A stretch of 31,100 bases of DNA. Source: Ruminococcus sp. AF41-9. Lineage in GTDB: Bacteria > Bacillota > Clostridia > Lachnospirales > Lachnospiraceae. Every line of letters begins with the position of its first letter. The stretch's first letter is position 1. The stretch lies in the NCBI RefSeq assembly GCF_003477525.1, contig NZ_QUDO01000047.1, positions 1 through 31,100 on the forward strand, written 5' to 3'. Below, piece after piece: positions 14,235 through 22,878 of the stretch. A model generated the notes under the pieces. The model had not been told where the DNA came from. It saw nothing but the letters and a program-made list of their open reading frames with translations, and made no database searches. Made by a program: the position numbers and the translations under genes.

Positions 14235-15443
14235 TTATCTTCCAAGTCTTCCCTTAAAGTCCGCGTAGCCAAAATCTGTAAGCCGTAACATGGTATGATC
14301 AGCGCGTCTGAGCCAGATATCCGGCAGCGGCATTCCATTAAATGTATTATTCTTACAGGTAGTATAAATGGCCATGTCTCCAAACATAAGAAGATCTCCA
14401 TATTGGGGGATCTGTCTGAATTTGTAATCTCCGATCACATCTCCTGACAGACAGGTTGGGCCTCCAAGCCGAACCGTAATTCCCTCTTCTTCCATCTCCT
14501 CTGTACCAAGTAATGGCGGGCGATAGGGCATTTCCAGTACGTCCGGCATATGACAGGCTGCACTGGCATCTACAATTGCAATCTGTGTCTCTCCATTTTT
14601 CAGAACATCCAGTACACTGGTCAGGAAAAATCCAGCATTTAATGCCCACGCTTCTCCTGGTTCCAGATAAACCTCCACATTCCAGTCATTTTTTGCCGTC
14701 TGAATACATCGTTCCAGTCTTTCAATGTCATACCCTGGTCTTGTAATATGATGGCCACCACCAAAATTAATCCATTTTACCTGAGAAGCCAGATTACCAA
14801 AATGCTTCTTTACAGAAACAAGTGTTGTCTCCAGATCATCGGAATCCTGTTCACAGAGAGTATGAAAATGAAGACCATCCAGCAGATCCAGAAGCTCCGG
14901 ATTTTCCCCAATTGCTTCGTCCCATTGCTTTCTTGTTGTGCCCATACGGCTTCCCGGTGCACAGGGATCATAAATCTCATGACCTTCCTGGGTAGAACAT
15001 TCCGGATTGATCCGAAGTCCCACACTCTTTCCTGCTTCCTTTGCCATCAGTCCAAACCGAAGAAGCTGAGACGGAGAATTAAACACAATGTGATCTGCAT
15101 AACGCAGCAATTCTTCAAATTCATCTGCCCGATAGCCGGCGCAGAATACATGGACTTCCTTTCCAGGCATTTCTTCTGCACCCAGCCTTGCCTCAAACAG
15201 TCCGCTGGCCTCTGTACCTGCAAGATATGGCTCTAAAAAGTCATAACAGTCATAGTTACTGAACGCTTTCTGCGCCAGAAGCATCCTACATCCTGTTCGT
15301 TCAGCCACTTCACCGAGAAGCTTTGCGTTTTTTATAAGTGCATTTTCATCCAGGATATAGCAGGGAGTTTTTATATTCCTAAATTCCGGCGGAATGACTC
15401 CGCCGGTGGCTGTAAATGGTGCTCTTTTATCCAGTTTTTCCAT
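14235..15443 (-). CDS. nspC: Carboxynorspermidine/carboxyspermidine decarboxylase
   Basis: This is a 402-aa PLP enzyme of the alanine-racemase fold (DABA/NspC type) that decarboxylates carboxyspermidine (or carboxynorspermidine) to the free polyamine. The PLP lysine is Lys59 in 'LLAQKAFS'. 'NFGGGHH' is the phosphate-binding glycine loop, 'EPGEA' is at about 268, and 'CLSGD' carries the substrate-side Cys/Asp near the C-terminus. Length is normal. Its ATG overlaps the preceding stop by one base (TAATG), so it is coupled to the dehydrogenase. In this operon the substrate could instead be carboxyaminopropylagmatine. It is the last gene before the terminator at 14162-14198. Confidence 0.9.
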   Translation of the reverse strand: MEKLDKRAPFTATGGVIPPEFRNIKTPCYILDENALIKNAKLLGEVAERTGCRMLLAQKAFSNYDCYDFLEPYLAGTEASGLFEARLGAEEMPGKEVHVFCAGYRADEFEELLRYADHIVFNSPSQLLRFGLMAKEAGKSVGLRINPECSTQEGHEIYDPCAPGSRMGTTRKQWDEAIGENPELLDLLDGLHFHTLCEQDSDDLETTLVSVKKHFGNLASQVKWINFGGGHHITRPGYDIERLERCIQTAKNDWNVEVYLEPGEAWALNAGFFLTSVLDVLKNGETQIAIVDASAACHMPDVLEMPYRPPLLGTEEMEEEGITVRLGGPTCLSGDVIGDYKFRQIPQYGDLLMFGDMAIYTTCKNNTFNGMPLPDIWLRRADHTMLRLTDFGYADFKGRLGR

Positions 15444-16702
15444 TAATCTACCAGCTCCGGATCATGGCTTTCGCTGCGTGGCAGACCGTAACGGTCAAGT
15501 GCTTCCAGGAACGGATCCGGATCAAATTCTTCTACTGTATACACACCTGGTCTGATCCATTTTCCAGTCAGCATCATAAGTGCACCGCACATTGCCGGAA
15601 CACCTGTTGTGTAGCTGATTGCCTGACTTCCAACCTCATGATAGCATTCCTGATGATCACATACATTATAAATATAGTATGTTTTTTCTTTTCCATCCTT
15701 TACGCCTGTAAAAATACAGCCAATATTTGTTTTACCTTTTGTACGTGGTCCAAGACTTGCAGGATCCGGAAGCAGTGCTTTCAGAAACTGAATCGGGACA
15801 ATTTCCTGTCCATTATACTGGATCGGTGTTGTAGAAAGCATTCCCACATCCTCCAGACAACGCATATGATCCAGATAGCTCTGTCCAAAAGTCATAAAGA
15901 AACGAATCCGTTTTACACCCGGAATTGTTTTTGCCAGAGACTCGATTTCCTCATGGTGAAGCAGATACATATCCTTATCTCCCACCTGGTCAAACTTATA
16001 TTCTCTCTTAATGGCCATCGGCGGGATTTCCACCCAGTGTCCGTTTTCCCAGTAGCTTCCCGGTGCACTTACTTCACGGAGATTGATTTCCGGATTAAAG
16101 TTTGTGGCAAACGCATATCCATGATCTCCGCCATTGCAGTCCAGAATATCAATCGTATCAATCTGGTCAAATTCATGCTTTAATGCATGGGCACAGTATG
16201 CCTGTGTAACACCCGGATCAAATCCACAGCCAAGTAAAGCTGTAAGACCTGCATCCTCAAATTTTTTGCGATATGCCCACTGCCAGGAATAATCAAAGTA
16301 AGCGGAAAATCCCTCTTCTTTACAACGTTTCTCATAAATAGCACGCCACTGTGGATCATCCGTATCTTCCGGTTCATAGTTTGCGGTATCCATATAGTTT
16401 ACGCCACAGGCCAGACATGCATCCATGATTGTCAGATCCTGATATGGAAGTGCGATGTTCATTACCAAATCCGGCTTATAACCATTGATCAGTTCGATCA
16501 GCTGATCCACATCGTCCGCATCAACCTTGGCTGTGGTAAGAACTGTCTTTGTCTTTCCTCTTAATTTTTCTGCAAGGGCATCACATTTTTCCTTAGTACG
16601 GCTTGCAATACATAATTCTGTAAATACCTCATCCGCCTGACAACATTTCTGGATTGCTACACTGGCTACTCCTCCGCAGCCGATCACAAGTACTCTGCTC
16701 AT
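15443..16702 (-). CDS. Carboxynorspermidine/carboxyspermidine dehydrogenase (saccharopine-dehydrogenase family)
   Basis: This 419-aa NAD(P)H enzyme reduces the Schiff base formed from aspartate semialdehyde and a diamine. The Rossmann start is 'VLVIGCGGVASVAIQKC' (residues 4-20), with 'MNIALPYQDLTIMDACLACGVNYMDTANYE' (about 81-110) typical of the Lys9/CASDH family. The C-terminal 'KGKTNIGCIFTGVKDG' and 'HQECYHEVGSQAISYTTGVPA' also match. It is paired with the decarboxylase at 14235. The diamine could be putrescine (giving carboxyspermidine) or agmatine (carboxyaminopropylagmatine route). An SD, AAAGGAG, precedes the ATG. The 81-nt gap to speB is AT-rich and may hold a weak internal promoter. 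Confidence 0.88.
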   Translation of the reverse strand: MSRVLVIGCGGVASVAIQKCCQADEVFTELCIASRTKEKCDALAEKLRGKTKTVLTTAKVDADDVDQLIELINGYKPDLVMNIALPYQDLTIMDACLACGVNYMDTANYEPEDTDDPQWRAIYEKRCKEEGFSAYFDYSWQWAYRKKFEDAGLTALLGCGFDPGVTQAYCAHALKHEFDQIDTIDILDCNGGDHGYAFATNFNPEINLREVSAPGSYWENGHWVEIPPMAIKREYKFDQVGDKDMYLLHHEEIESLAKTIPGVKRIRFFMTFGQSYLDHMRCLEDVGMLSTTPIQYNGQEIVPIQFLKALLPDPASLGPRTKGKTNIGCIFTGVKDGKEKTYYIYNVCDHQECYHEVGSQAISYTTGVPAMCGALMMLTGKWIRPGVYTVEEFDPDPFLEALDRYGLPRSESHDPELVD

Positions 16703-16783
16703 AACTTTTTCTCCTTTTTCCTTATATATAACCGTTTCTTCAACAGTTTTTTATAGTGTTTATATTATCTGTGTCCTTCAAAT

Positions 16784-17641
16784 TTATTTTGTAATTGCCA
16801 GAAGCAGTTCCCGCAGTACCTTACATGCTGTTGCAGTGGAAACACCACTTGCATCCAGCATAGGTGCCAGTTCATTCACATCTGCACCTACCACATTAGT
16901 CTGAGAAACTGTCTGTATTGCTTCCAGAAGTTCCAGGAAGGTCACACCTCCTGCCTCCGGAGTTCCTGTTCCCGGAAAGGCTGACGGATCCAGACAGTCC
17001 AGATCAATTGTAAAATATACAGGAACCTTTTTTTCTTTCAGTTCTCTGACTGTCTCTTTCAGTCCGTCAAAAGTAAAGGGGTGAAAATCCGTATGCCTCG
17101 CAGCAAACTGAAATTCCGCTCTCTCTCCGCTTCTGATGCAGAACTGATGGATACGGTTATCTCCCAGAAGCTCATGGCATCTTCGCAGCACACAGGCATG
17201 ACTTAATCTGGCTCCCAGATAATCGTCCCTTAAATCTGCATGTGCATCAAAATGTATGATATGAAGATCCGGATATTTATTAAATACAGCACGTACCGCC
17301 GCTAATGTTACCAGATGTTCCCCTCCCAGAAGCACCGGGATTTTTTCTGCTTTCAAAATTTCCTCTGCCCGCTTTTCAATGTCTGAAAGAGCCATTTCAC
17401 TGCTTCCGAAACAAAGCTCCAGATCACCGCTGTCAAATACTCTGATATCCATAAGATCTCTGTCCTGGTATGGACTGTAGGTCTCCAGTCCAAAGCTCTC
17501 ATGACGCATGGCAGGCGGGCCAAACCTGGCACCCGGACGAAAGCTTGTTGTGGAATCAAAGGGAGCACCATAAAGAACAACAGATGCTTCCTCAAAACTA
17601 CTTTCACAGCCGATAAAGGTTTCTACATTAGACTGAATCAT
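16784..17641 (-). CDS. speB: Agmatinase / ureohydrolase SpeB
   Basis: This 285-aa di-manganese ureohydrolase splits agmatine into putrescine and urea. Metal ligands are visible as GGEH (106-109), DAHADLRD (132-139) and DLDCLDPSAFPGTGTPE (213-229). The start is the ATG 3 nt after the speE stop, so it is tightly coupled. Being in a cluster with arginine decarboxylase fits agmatine as substrate. If the dehydrogenase/decarboxylase pair acts on agmatine, the enzyme could instead hydrolyse aminopropylagmatine to spermidine, as described for the carboxyaminopropylagmatine pathway. Confidence 0.92.
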   Translation of the reverse strand: MIQSNVETFIGCESSFEEASVVLYGAPFDSTTSFRPGARFGPPAMRHESFGLETYSPYQDRDLMDIRVFDSGDLELCFGSSEMALSDIEKRAEEILKAEKIPVLLGGEHLVTLAAVRAVFNKYPDLHIIHFDAHADLRDDYLGARLSHACVLRRCHELLGDNRIHQFCIRSGERAEFQFAARHTDFHPFTFDGLKETVRELKEKKVPVYFTIDLDCLDPSAFPGTGTPEAGGVTFLELLEAIQTVSQTNVVGADVNELAPMLDASGVSTATACKVLRELLLAITK

Positions 17642-17644
17642 AAG

Positions 17645-18499
17645 TTATCCCTCCACTTCCTTCAGCATATCTTCCAGAAATGCTGGAAGATAGAATGCTC
17701 CCTTATGGAGTCTTGTTGTATAGTAACGTGTGCGAAGGTTTAATGCATTCCATGCTTCCGGGTCCAGATCATCGACAGGATGATATTTTTTACTTGCAAA
17801 TCCAAATAACCAGTAACCTGCGGCAAATGTAGGGATATGTGCCTGATAAACACGACTGATCTGGAATGTACTGGCAATTTTCTTATGACTGCGCTGCATT
17901 GCATGTGCGTCTTCTGTATAGAATGGGCTTCCCTGCTGATTAACCATAATTCCATCATCTTTTAATGCATTATAACAGTTTCCGTAAAATTCACGAGTAA
18001 ACAGTCCCTCAGAAGGGCCAAAGGGATCCGAAGAATCCACAATAATAAGGTCATATTTTCCCTCACATCGCCGGATAAATTTCAGCGCATTTTCGTAATG
18101 AAGATGTACTCTTCTGTCATCCAGTCTGCATGCATTTTCCGGAAGATATGCGCGACAGGCTTCCACAACCAGAGGATCCATTTCTACCAGATCAATGTGT
18201 CTGACTCTGTCATATCTGGTCAGTTCACGGACAACGCCACCATCTCCTGCACCGATCACAAGAATATCCCTTGCTTCCTTATGGACTGCCATGGGCACAT
18301 GAGTGATCATCTCATCATAAATAAATTCATCTCTCTCTGTGAGCATTACATTTCCATCCAGAGTCAGCACACGTCCAAATTCAGGTGTTTCAAAAATATC
18401 AATTCTCTGATAATCACTCTGCTTAGAATAAAGCTGACGGTTTACCCGGATACTATGCTTCACATCCGGTGTGTGAAATTCTGAAAACCACATTTCCAT
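17645..18499 (-). CDS. speE: Spermidine synthase-family aminopropyltransferase SpeE
   Basis: This 284-aa class I methyltransferase-fold enzyme transfers aminopropyl groups from decarboxylated SAM. 'VIGAGDGGVVREL' (81-93) is the nucleotide loop (usual GGGDGG has Ala here), 'HIDLVEMDPLVVEACR' the acidic strand end, and 'VDSSDPFGPSEGLF' (154-167) the catalytic Asp region. The start ATG at 18499 has GGGAGG 8 nt upstream; that SD overlaps the speA stop. No speD (AdoMet decarboxylase) is in the window, so its aminopropyl donor must be supplied from elsewhere, or it works on another substrate. Confidence 0.9.
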   Translation of the reverse strand: MEMWFSEFHTPDVKHSIRVNRQLYSKQSDYQRIDIFETPEFGRVLTLDGNVMLTERDEFIYDEMITHVPMAVHKEARDILVIGAGDGGVVRELTRYDRVRHIDLVEMDPLVVEACRAYLPENACRLDDRRVHLHYENALKFIRRCEGKYDLIIVDSSDPFGPSEGLFTREFYGNCYNALKDDGIMVNQQGSPFYTEDAHAMQRSHKKIASTFQISRVYQAHIPTFAAGYWLFGFASKKYHPVDDLDPEAWNALNLRTRYYTTRLHKGAFYLPAFLEDMLKEVEG

Positions 18500-18504
18500 T
18501 GTCT

Positions 18505-19971
18505 TTACCTCCCTGCCAGAACATTCAGTCTCAAAATATCCGGATCTTCAGGTCCTGTCATATTGCAGCCCTTTGCTTTGGCATATTCAATATAATCCAG
18601 GATTTCTGCTGTAATCCTCTCTCCAGGTGCAAGGATGGGAATCCCAGGCGGATAACACATCACAAATTCACTGCAGACCTTCCCTTCCGTCTCCCGAAGC
18701 GGCAGACTGCATTTGTCTGCATAAAAAGCATCCTGTGGACTGGTCACCACCTGAGGATCAATATATTCCTGGCTCAAAAGCCCGGAGCCATCTGTCTGAA
18801 AACGTCTGCGGATTTCAGCAAGTGCACTTACAAGCCGCTCCACCTCCTGGGCACGGTCACCAATGGAAAGATAGGCCAGAATGTTTCCAATATCACCGAA
18901 TTCTATCTGGATGTCATATTCATCCCGCAAAATATCGTAAACCTCGATCCCGGCAAGTCCGATATCCAGCGTATGTACACTTAATTTCGTAATGTCAAAA
19001 TCAAAGACTGAATTTCCATTGACCAGTTCTTTTCCAAATGCATAATAACCGCCAATGGCATTAATTTCCTCTCTTGCATATTCTGCCATATCCGCTACCT
19101 GATGAAAAATCTGGCGACCTCTCTGTGCAAGATTTCTTCTTGAAATATCAAGGCTGGACATCAGAAGATAGCTTCCTGATGTTGTCTGTGTCAGATTAAT
19201 GATCTGACGAACATATCCTGCGTGTACAGCCGGGCCTGTGAGGAGAAGACTTGACTGTGTAAGACTTCCACCGCTCTTGTGCATGGATACAGATGCCATG
19301 TCTGCACCTGCTGCCATAGCAGAAACCGGAAGACCCCCTCCAAAATAAAAATGCGTTCCATGGGCTTCATCTGCCAGGCACAGCATTCCAGCATCATGTG
19401 CCATCTTAACGATTGCACGTAAATCACTGCATATTCCATAATATGTCGGGTTATTGACCAGTACTGCAACTGCTTTCGGATGTTCTTTTATGGCCTTCTC
19501 AACCTGTTCCCTGCGCATTCCAAGAGAGATTCCAAGTCTCTGGTCCACTTCCGGATTTACATAAACAGGGATTGCGCCGCATAAAACAAGGGCATTTAAA
19601 ACACTCCTGTGAACATTACGGGGAAGTATGATCTCATCTCCCCGTTTACAGGCAGTCAATACCATTGTCTGAACGGAGCTTGTTGTGCCTCCTACCATCA
19701 GAAATGCATGTGCTGCACCAAAAGCATCTGCCGCCAGTTCTTCCGCTTCCCGTATTACGGATACCGGATGACAGAGATTGTCCAGTGGTTTCATGCTGTT
19801 AACATCCACACCTACACATTTTTGTCCCAGGAATTCTGTCAGCTCCGGGTTACCTCTTCCGCGTTTATGACCCGGCACATCAAATGGTACCACTCTCATT
19901 CGTCGGAAAGTCTCCAGAGCTTCATGTATGGGTGCATGATTCTGGTTTAATTTAAAACGACTTCCTTTCAT
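18505..19971 (-). CDS. speA: Arginine/lysine/ornithine decarboxylase (SpeA-type)
   Basis: This 488-aa fold-type I PLP decarboxylase is the size of Bacillus SpeA (arginine decarboxylase), which lacks the N-terminal wing domain of E. coli enzymes. Signature pieces: 'VPFDVPGHKRGRG' near the N-terminus; 'GGTTSSVQTMVL'; 'LADEAHGTHF' with the PLP-ring Asp (about 201); and 'SMHKSGGSLTQSS' with Schiff-base Lys (about 232). SpeB downstream favours arginine as substrate; lysine or ornithine cannot be excluded. Two adjacent ATGs follow GGAGG (at 19974 and 19971); I chose the second for better spacing. A three-codon ORF (ATG GAG GAA TGA) overlaps this start. The gene is preceded by a leader with terminator. 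Confidence 0.87.
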   Translation of the reverse strand: MKGSRFKLNQNHAPIHEALETFRRMRVVPFDVPGHKRGRGNPELTEFLGQKCVGVDVNSMKPLDNLCHPVSVIREAEELAADAFGAAHAFLMVGGTTSSVQTMVLTACKRGDEIILPRNVHRSVLNALVLCGAIPVYVNPEVDQRLGISLGMRREQVEKAIKEHPKAVAVLVNNPTYYGICSDLRAIVKMAHDAGMLCLADEAHGTHFYFGGGLPVSAMAAGADMASVSMHKSGGSLTQSSLLLTGPAVHAGYVRQIINLTQTTSGSYLLMSSLDISRRNLAQRGRQIFHQVADMAEYAREEINAIGGYYAFGKELVNGNSVFDFDITKLSVHTLDIGLAGIEVYDILRDEYDIQIEFGDIGNILAYLSIGDRAQEVERLVSALAEIRRRFQTDGSGLLSQEYIDPQVVTSPQDAFYADKCSLPLRETEGKVCSEFVMCYPPGIPILAPGERITAEILDYIEYAKAKGCNMTGPEDPDILRLNVLAGR

Positions 19972-20039
19972 CATTCCTCCATTTCCAGTTTCCTTTGCTT
20001 CAACCCTCAATCAGCAATTCCACAGACTGAACAAAACAA

Positions 20040-20078
20040 AAAACGCAGGTAGGGCACTTAGCCACAAACCTGCGTTTT
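20040..20078 (-). terminator. Leader terminator (attenuator) upstream of speA
   Basis: On the minus strand an 11-bp perfect stem AAAACGCAGGT / ACCTGCGTTTT with a 17-nt loop is followed by TTGTTTTG. It lies downstream of the operon's strong promoter and about 65 nt before the speA start, so the operon must be transcribed through it. That position makes it an attenuator. Confidence 0.8.
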
Positions 20079-20423
20079 GATCTGTATCTATATGTTTTAT
20101 CAACAACCGCGAGAAAGCAAATAATACTTTCTTTCAGCATCATAAATAAAACTTCTGGATCATGCGTGTCAGAGTCTATATAGCAATTATACTTTTACTA
20201 CTCTTATTGACCGTTTCACAAGTCTGCGCGTCCGGCGCATCGCGGTTATCAAAGGAACCTACTTATAAAATTTGAGCTTTTAACTCAATCAATAAGGTAA
20301 CCAAAGTTACCATAATCGGCAGTGGACCCGGCTGTCCGTATGGCCTTAACCCTCCCGGGTGGTCCAAAACAATTGCTTTGAAAAGACTCTGTCTGTTACT
20401 CTGCATCTTCGTCTTTCAAAATC
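20079..20423 (-). ncRNA. Structured 5' leader RNA of the polyamine operon (candidate riboswitch, class unknown)
   Basis: This is transcribed from the promoter at 20430-20458 and holds no credible ORF. Helices on the minus strand: GGTAAC-TTTG-GTTACC (20300-20315); TGAGT/GCTCA; TGCGC-CGGAC-GCGCA; AGAGT/ACTCT; AGAAAG/CTTTCT. Two long pairs are interleaved: CTTATTGA (20296-20289) with TCAATAAG (20210-20203), and AACCGCGA (20247-20240) with TCGCGGTT (20112-20105). Both extend by G-U and A-U pairs. This is a pseudoknot or two mutually exclusive states. A GGA-CCCGG/CCGGG-TCC stem lies near the 5' end. It ends at the attenuator at 20040. I compared it from memory with lysine, SAM, M-box, T-box, ykkC/guanidine and cobalamin motifs and saw no match. 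Confidence 0.6.
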
Positions 20424-20429
20424 GCGTTT

Positions 20430-20458
20430 ATCATAACATGTAAAAAACATACTGTCAA
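20430..20458 (-). promoter_or_regulatory. Promoter of the polyamine operon
   Basis: Perfect TTGACA (20458-20453), 17-nt spacer, TATGAT (20435-20430). Predicted start near 20423. The spacer holds ACATG/CATGT-like symmetry. The 20459-20573 stretch upstream, back to the EamA gene stop, is AT-rich with nothing I can support. Confidence 0.8.
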
Positions 20459-20573
20459 TAATGCACAGTTAAAATAATTGATAAAATTATGTAAAATTTA
20501 TCTGCTATTCTTCCGTTTTCTTCTCATTTAAGCACATCTGTTTTTTATCGCAACACTATCTCAAAAAAATCCC

Positions 20574-21431
20574 TTATATCAACAAAGCTAACGTTCCAAC
20601 AACAATCAGCAGCAGTCCTGTTCCTGATTTTAATGACAGCTTTTCATGGAATACAATATACGAGAATGCAATGGTCACAAGGATACTCAGTTTATCAATC
20701 GGAACTACCACACTGGCCGGACCTGTCTGAAGTGCTCTGTAATAGCATAACCAGGAACCGCCTGTTGCAAACCCGGAAAGAATAAGGAACAGCCAGCTTT
20801 TTCTGTCAATATTCTTAACCGTATCCTGCTTTCCGGTCACAAATACAACAATCCATGCCATCACTAATACAACAGCTGTCCGGATTGCAGTTCCGAGATT
20901 CGAATTGACATCCTGAATTCCAATCTTTCCCAAAATAGAGGTAAGACTGGCAAAAACAGCGGAACCAACTGCATAAAGCAGCCACTTCTTATCTTCTTTT
21001 TTCTCCTGCGTTTCCTTTTTCTGTATCATCAGATAAGTACCAATCCCGATAAGTATCATTGAAACAAATTTCAGCCACGTTATTTCTTCCCTGAGAAAAA
21101 TAAACGCCAGCAGCATCGTTATCACTGTACTCGATTTATCGATTGGTGTTACTTTATTGATATCTCCGATCTGCAATGCTTTGAAATAGCACAGCCAGGA
21201 TATACCCGTTGACAGTCCAGACAAAATCAGAAAGATCAGAACTTTTGCTGAAATATCTCTGATTCCGCTTTGCGCCCCGACCACAAATACCATAATCCAT
21301 GAAAAAATTAGCACTACAGCGGTTCTTAATGCTGTCGCAACATTAGAATCTGTATTTCTGATTCCGCATTTTGCCAGAATGGTAGTTAAGCCAGCAAATA
21401 GCGCAGAACCAAACGCAAATAACAGCCACAT
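20574..21431 (-). CDS. EamA-family (DMT) transporter
   Basis: This is a 285-aa protein of ten predicted transmembrane helices made of two EamA repeats that are unusually alike. 'LRTAVVLIFSWIMVFVVG', 'LSGLSTGISWLCYFKALQ' and 'PIDKSS' in the first half recur as 'IRTAVVLVMAWIVVFVTG', 'LSGFATGGSWLCYYRALQ' and 'PIDKLS' in the second. Drug/metabolite exporter or metabolite uptake is possible; the substrate is unknown. A GGAGGGG SD is 8 nt from the ATG. It lies 97 nt downstream of the MATE gene on the same strand, probably in the same MarR-controlled unit. Confidence 0.88.
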   Translation of the reverse strand: MWLLFAFGSALFAGLTTILAKCGIRNTDSNVATALRTAVVLIFSWIMVFVVGAQSGIRDISAKVLIFLILSGLSTGISWLCYFKALQIGDINKVTPIDKSSTVITMLLAFIFLREEITWLKFVSMILIGIGTYLMIQKKETQEKKEDKKWLLYAVGSAVFASLTSILGKIGIQDVNSNLGTAIRTAVVLVMAWIVVFVTGKQDTVKNIDRKSWLFLILSGFATGGSWLCYYRALQTGPASVVVPIDKLSILVTIAFSYIVFHEKLSLKSGTGLLLIVVGTLALLI

Positions 21432-21528
21432 ATTATTTCCCCTCCATTACCCAGGCAAATGCATCTGTCTGATATGCTGCCCAACATATTCAAGTATGGC
21501 ATAATACTATCAGAATGTCCAGAAAGAA

Positions 21529-22878
21529 TCAGCCCAGTGTACCATTATTTTCTGTGCGGTTCAGGTATAGATAAAATCCCACATTCAGGATAATTCCCGT
21601 TACTGTTGCCACAGGGGCAGCCAGTCCGATCTTGGTAAGATTTGCATCTGGCTGTATACTCATAAAATATGCCAGTGGCAAACGTACCAGAAGTGTCTGA
21701 ATCAGTCCCTGGATCATTACCCAGACCGTCTTGTTATTTCCATTGAAATAGCCAATCATACTGAACAGGATTGCTGTCACTATGGTTTCCGGTGCAAAGC
21801 CTTTCAGATAGTCAAATGCATTACTGATAACTTCTGCATCTGTGGAGAAAATACCAGCCAGCATATCACCTTTGAACATAACCAGTATAAATACCACACA
21901 TCCCACAGCAAGCCCTACTCCGATTCCTGTAAACATGGACTGTTTTGCTCGTTTTTTCTTGCCCGCTCCTATGTTCTGGGATACAAAGGATGCCATAGAC
22001 TGCATCAGGGAACTTGGTACCAGCATGGCAAAGTTAACGATTTTGCAGGCAACCCCGTAGCCGGACGAAGCCTCCAGTCCCAGACGGTTCACAAATGCAC
22101 AGAGCGCAAGGAAGGAAATCTGTGTCAGACATTCCTGCAATGCAAGAGGAAGTCCGATCTGAAGAAATCTTTTGCACTGTACATTCAGCCTGAAATCTTT
22201 TTTTGTGATCGTAAACGGAAGTTTCATTTTAACAAGCAGGATAAGTGCAAATACCACGCTAAGTGCCTGAGCAACAACTGTTGCAATGGCAGCTCCGGCT
22301 GCATCCATATGAAGTCCCGCTACCAGCACCAGATCTCCGATCACATTTACAATACACGCTACCAGTACAAACAGAAGCGGCGATTTACTGTCACCCAGTC
22401 CACGAAAGATTGCAGATAACAGGTTGTAAGCTACAATAAAGAAAATACCGCCGCCACAGATACGCACATAACTGGATGTAAGACTGACGGCTGATTCCGG
22501 CGCCTGCATCAGCGCAGAGATCGGATGTGCAAAAGCTACCATTATGACAAACAACACAGCCGAAATTATTGTAAACACAATTGCACCGCCGCCGATCACA
22601 GCACCTATCTTTTCCGGCCTTTTTTCTCCCAGATAACGGGCAATCAGAACTGTAATACCCATTGCAAACTGTACAACCACAAATGTAACCAGGTTTAAGA
22701 CCTGACTGCCTGTAGAAACTGCAGAAAGTCCGGCAGTAGAACCAAACCTTCCCACAACAAGAAGGTCAACTGCTCCATATGCTGCCTGCAGGATCAGTGC
22801 TCCGAGAATAGGCATCATAAAGGAAACCAGCTTTTTCAGAATATTTCCCTGTGTGAAATCAGTTCTATCATTTGTCAT
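21529..22878 (-). CDS. MATE-family multidrug efflux transporter
   Basis: This 449-aa inner-membrane antiporter has two six-helix MatE halves. 'GNILKKLVSFMMPILGALILQAAYGAVDLLVVGRFGSTAGLSAVSTGSQ' is the classic N-terminal segment, and 'GLPLALQECLTQISFLALCAFVNRLG' begins the second half. It likely exports cationic compounds with Na+ or H+ exchange. I chose ATG 22878, 7 nt after AGGAGG, over the longer frame from 22920. The start overlaps the marR stop by 11 nt, showing translational coupling and that the exporter is under MarR control. Confidence 0.92.
   Translation of the reverse strand: MTNDRTDFTQGNILKKLVSFMMPILGALILQAAYGAVDLLVVGRFGSTAGLSAVSTGSQVLNLVTFVVVQFAMGITVLIARYLGEKRPEKIGAVIGGGAIVFTIISAVLFVIMVAFAHPISALMQAPESAVSLTSSYVRICGGGIFFIVAYNLLSAIFRGLGDSKSPLLFVLVACIVNVIGDLVLVAGLHMDAAGAAIATVVAQALSVVFALILLVKMKLPFTITKKDFRLNVQCKRFLQIGLPLALQECLTQISFLALCAFVNRLGLEASSGYGVACKIVNFAMLVPSSLMQSMASFVSQNIGAGKKKRAKQSMFTGIGVGLAVGCVVFILVMFKGDMLAGIFSTDAEVISNAFDYLKGFAPETIVTAILFSMIGYFNGNNKTVWVMIQGLIQTLLVRLPLAYFMSIQPDANLTKIGLAAPVATVTGIILNVGFYLYLNRTENNGTLG

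Noticed and set aside
15416..16183. Plus-strand frame (255 codons) opposite the dehydrogenase
   Set aside because: Shadow of the dehydrogenase coding strand; no homology and no SD.
20040..20423. T-box, lysine, SAM-I, M-box, ykkC/guanidine or cobalamin riboswitch in the speA leader
   Set aside because: None of their invariant sequences (for example the T-box GGTGGTACCGCG or the cobalamin-box GCCACTG) was found by eye; a covariance-model search is still needed.
20040..20458. tmRNA, RNase P or SRP RNA in the same region
   Set aside because: No CCA-type acceptor end, no P4 consensus and no SRP GGAA-type loop; position in front of an operon with a terminator fits a leader better.
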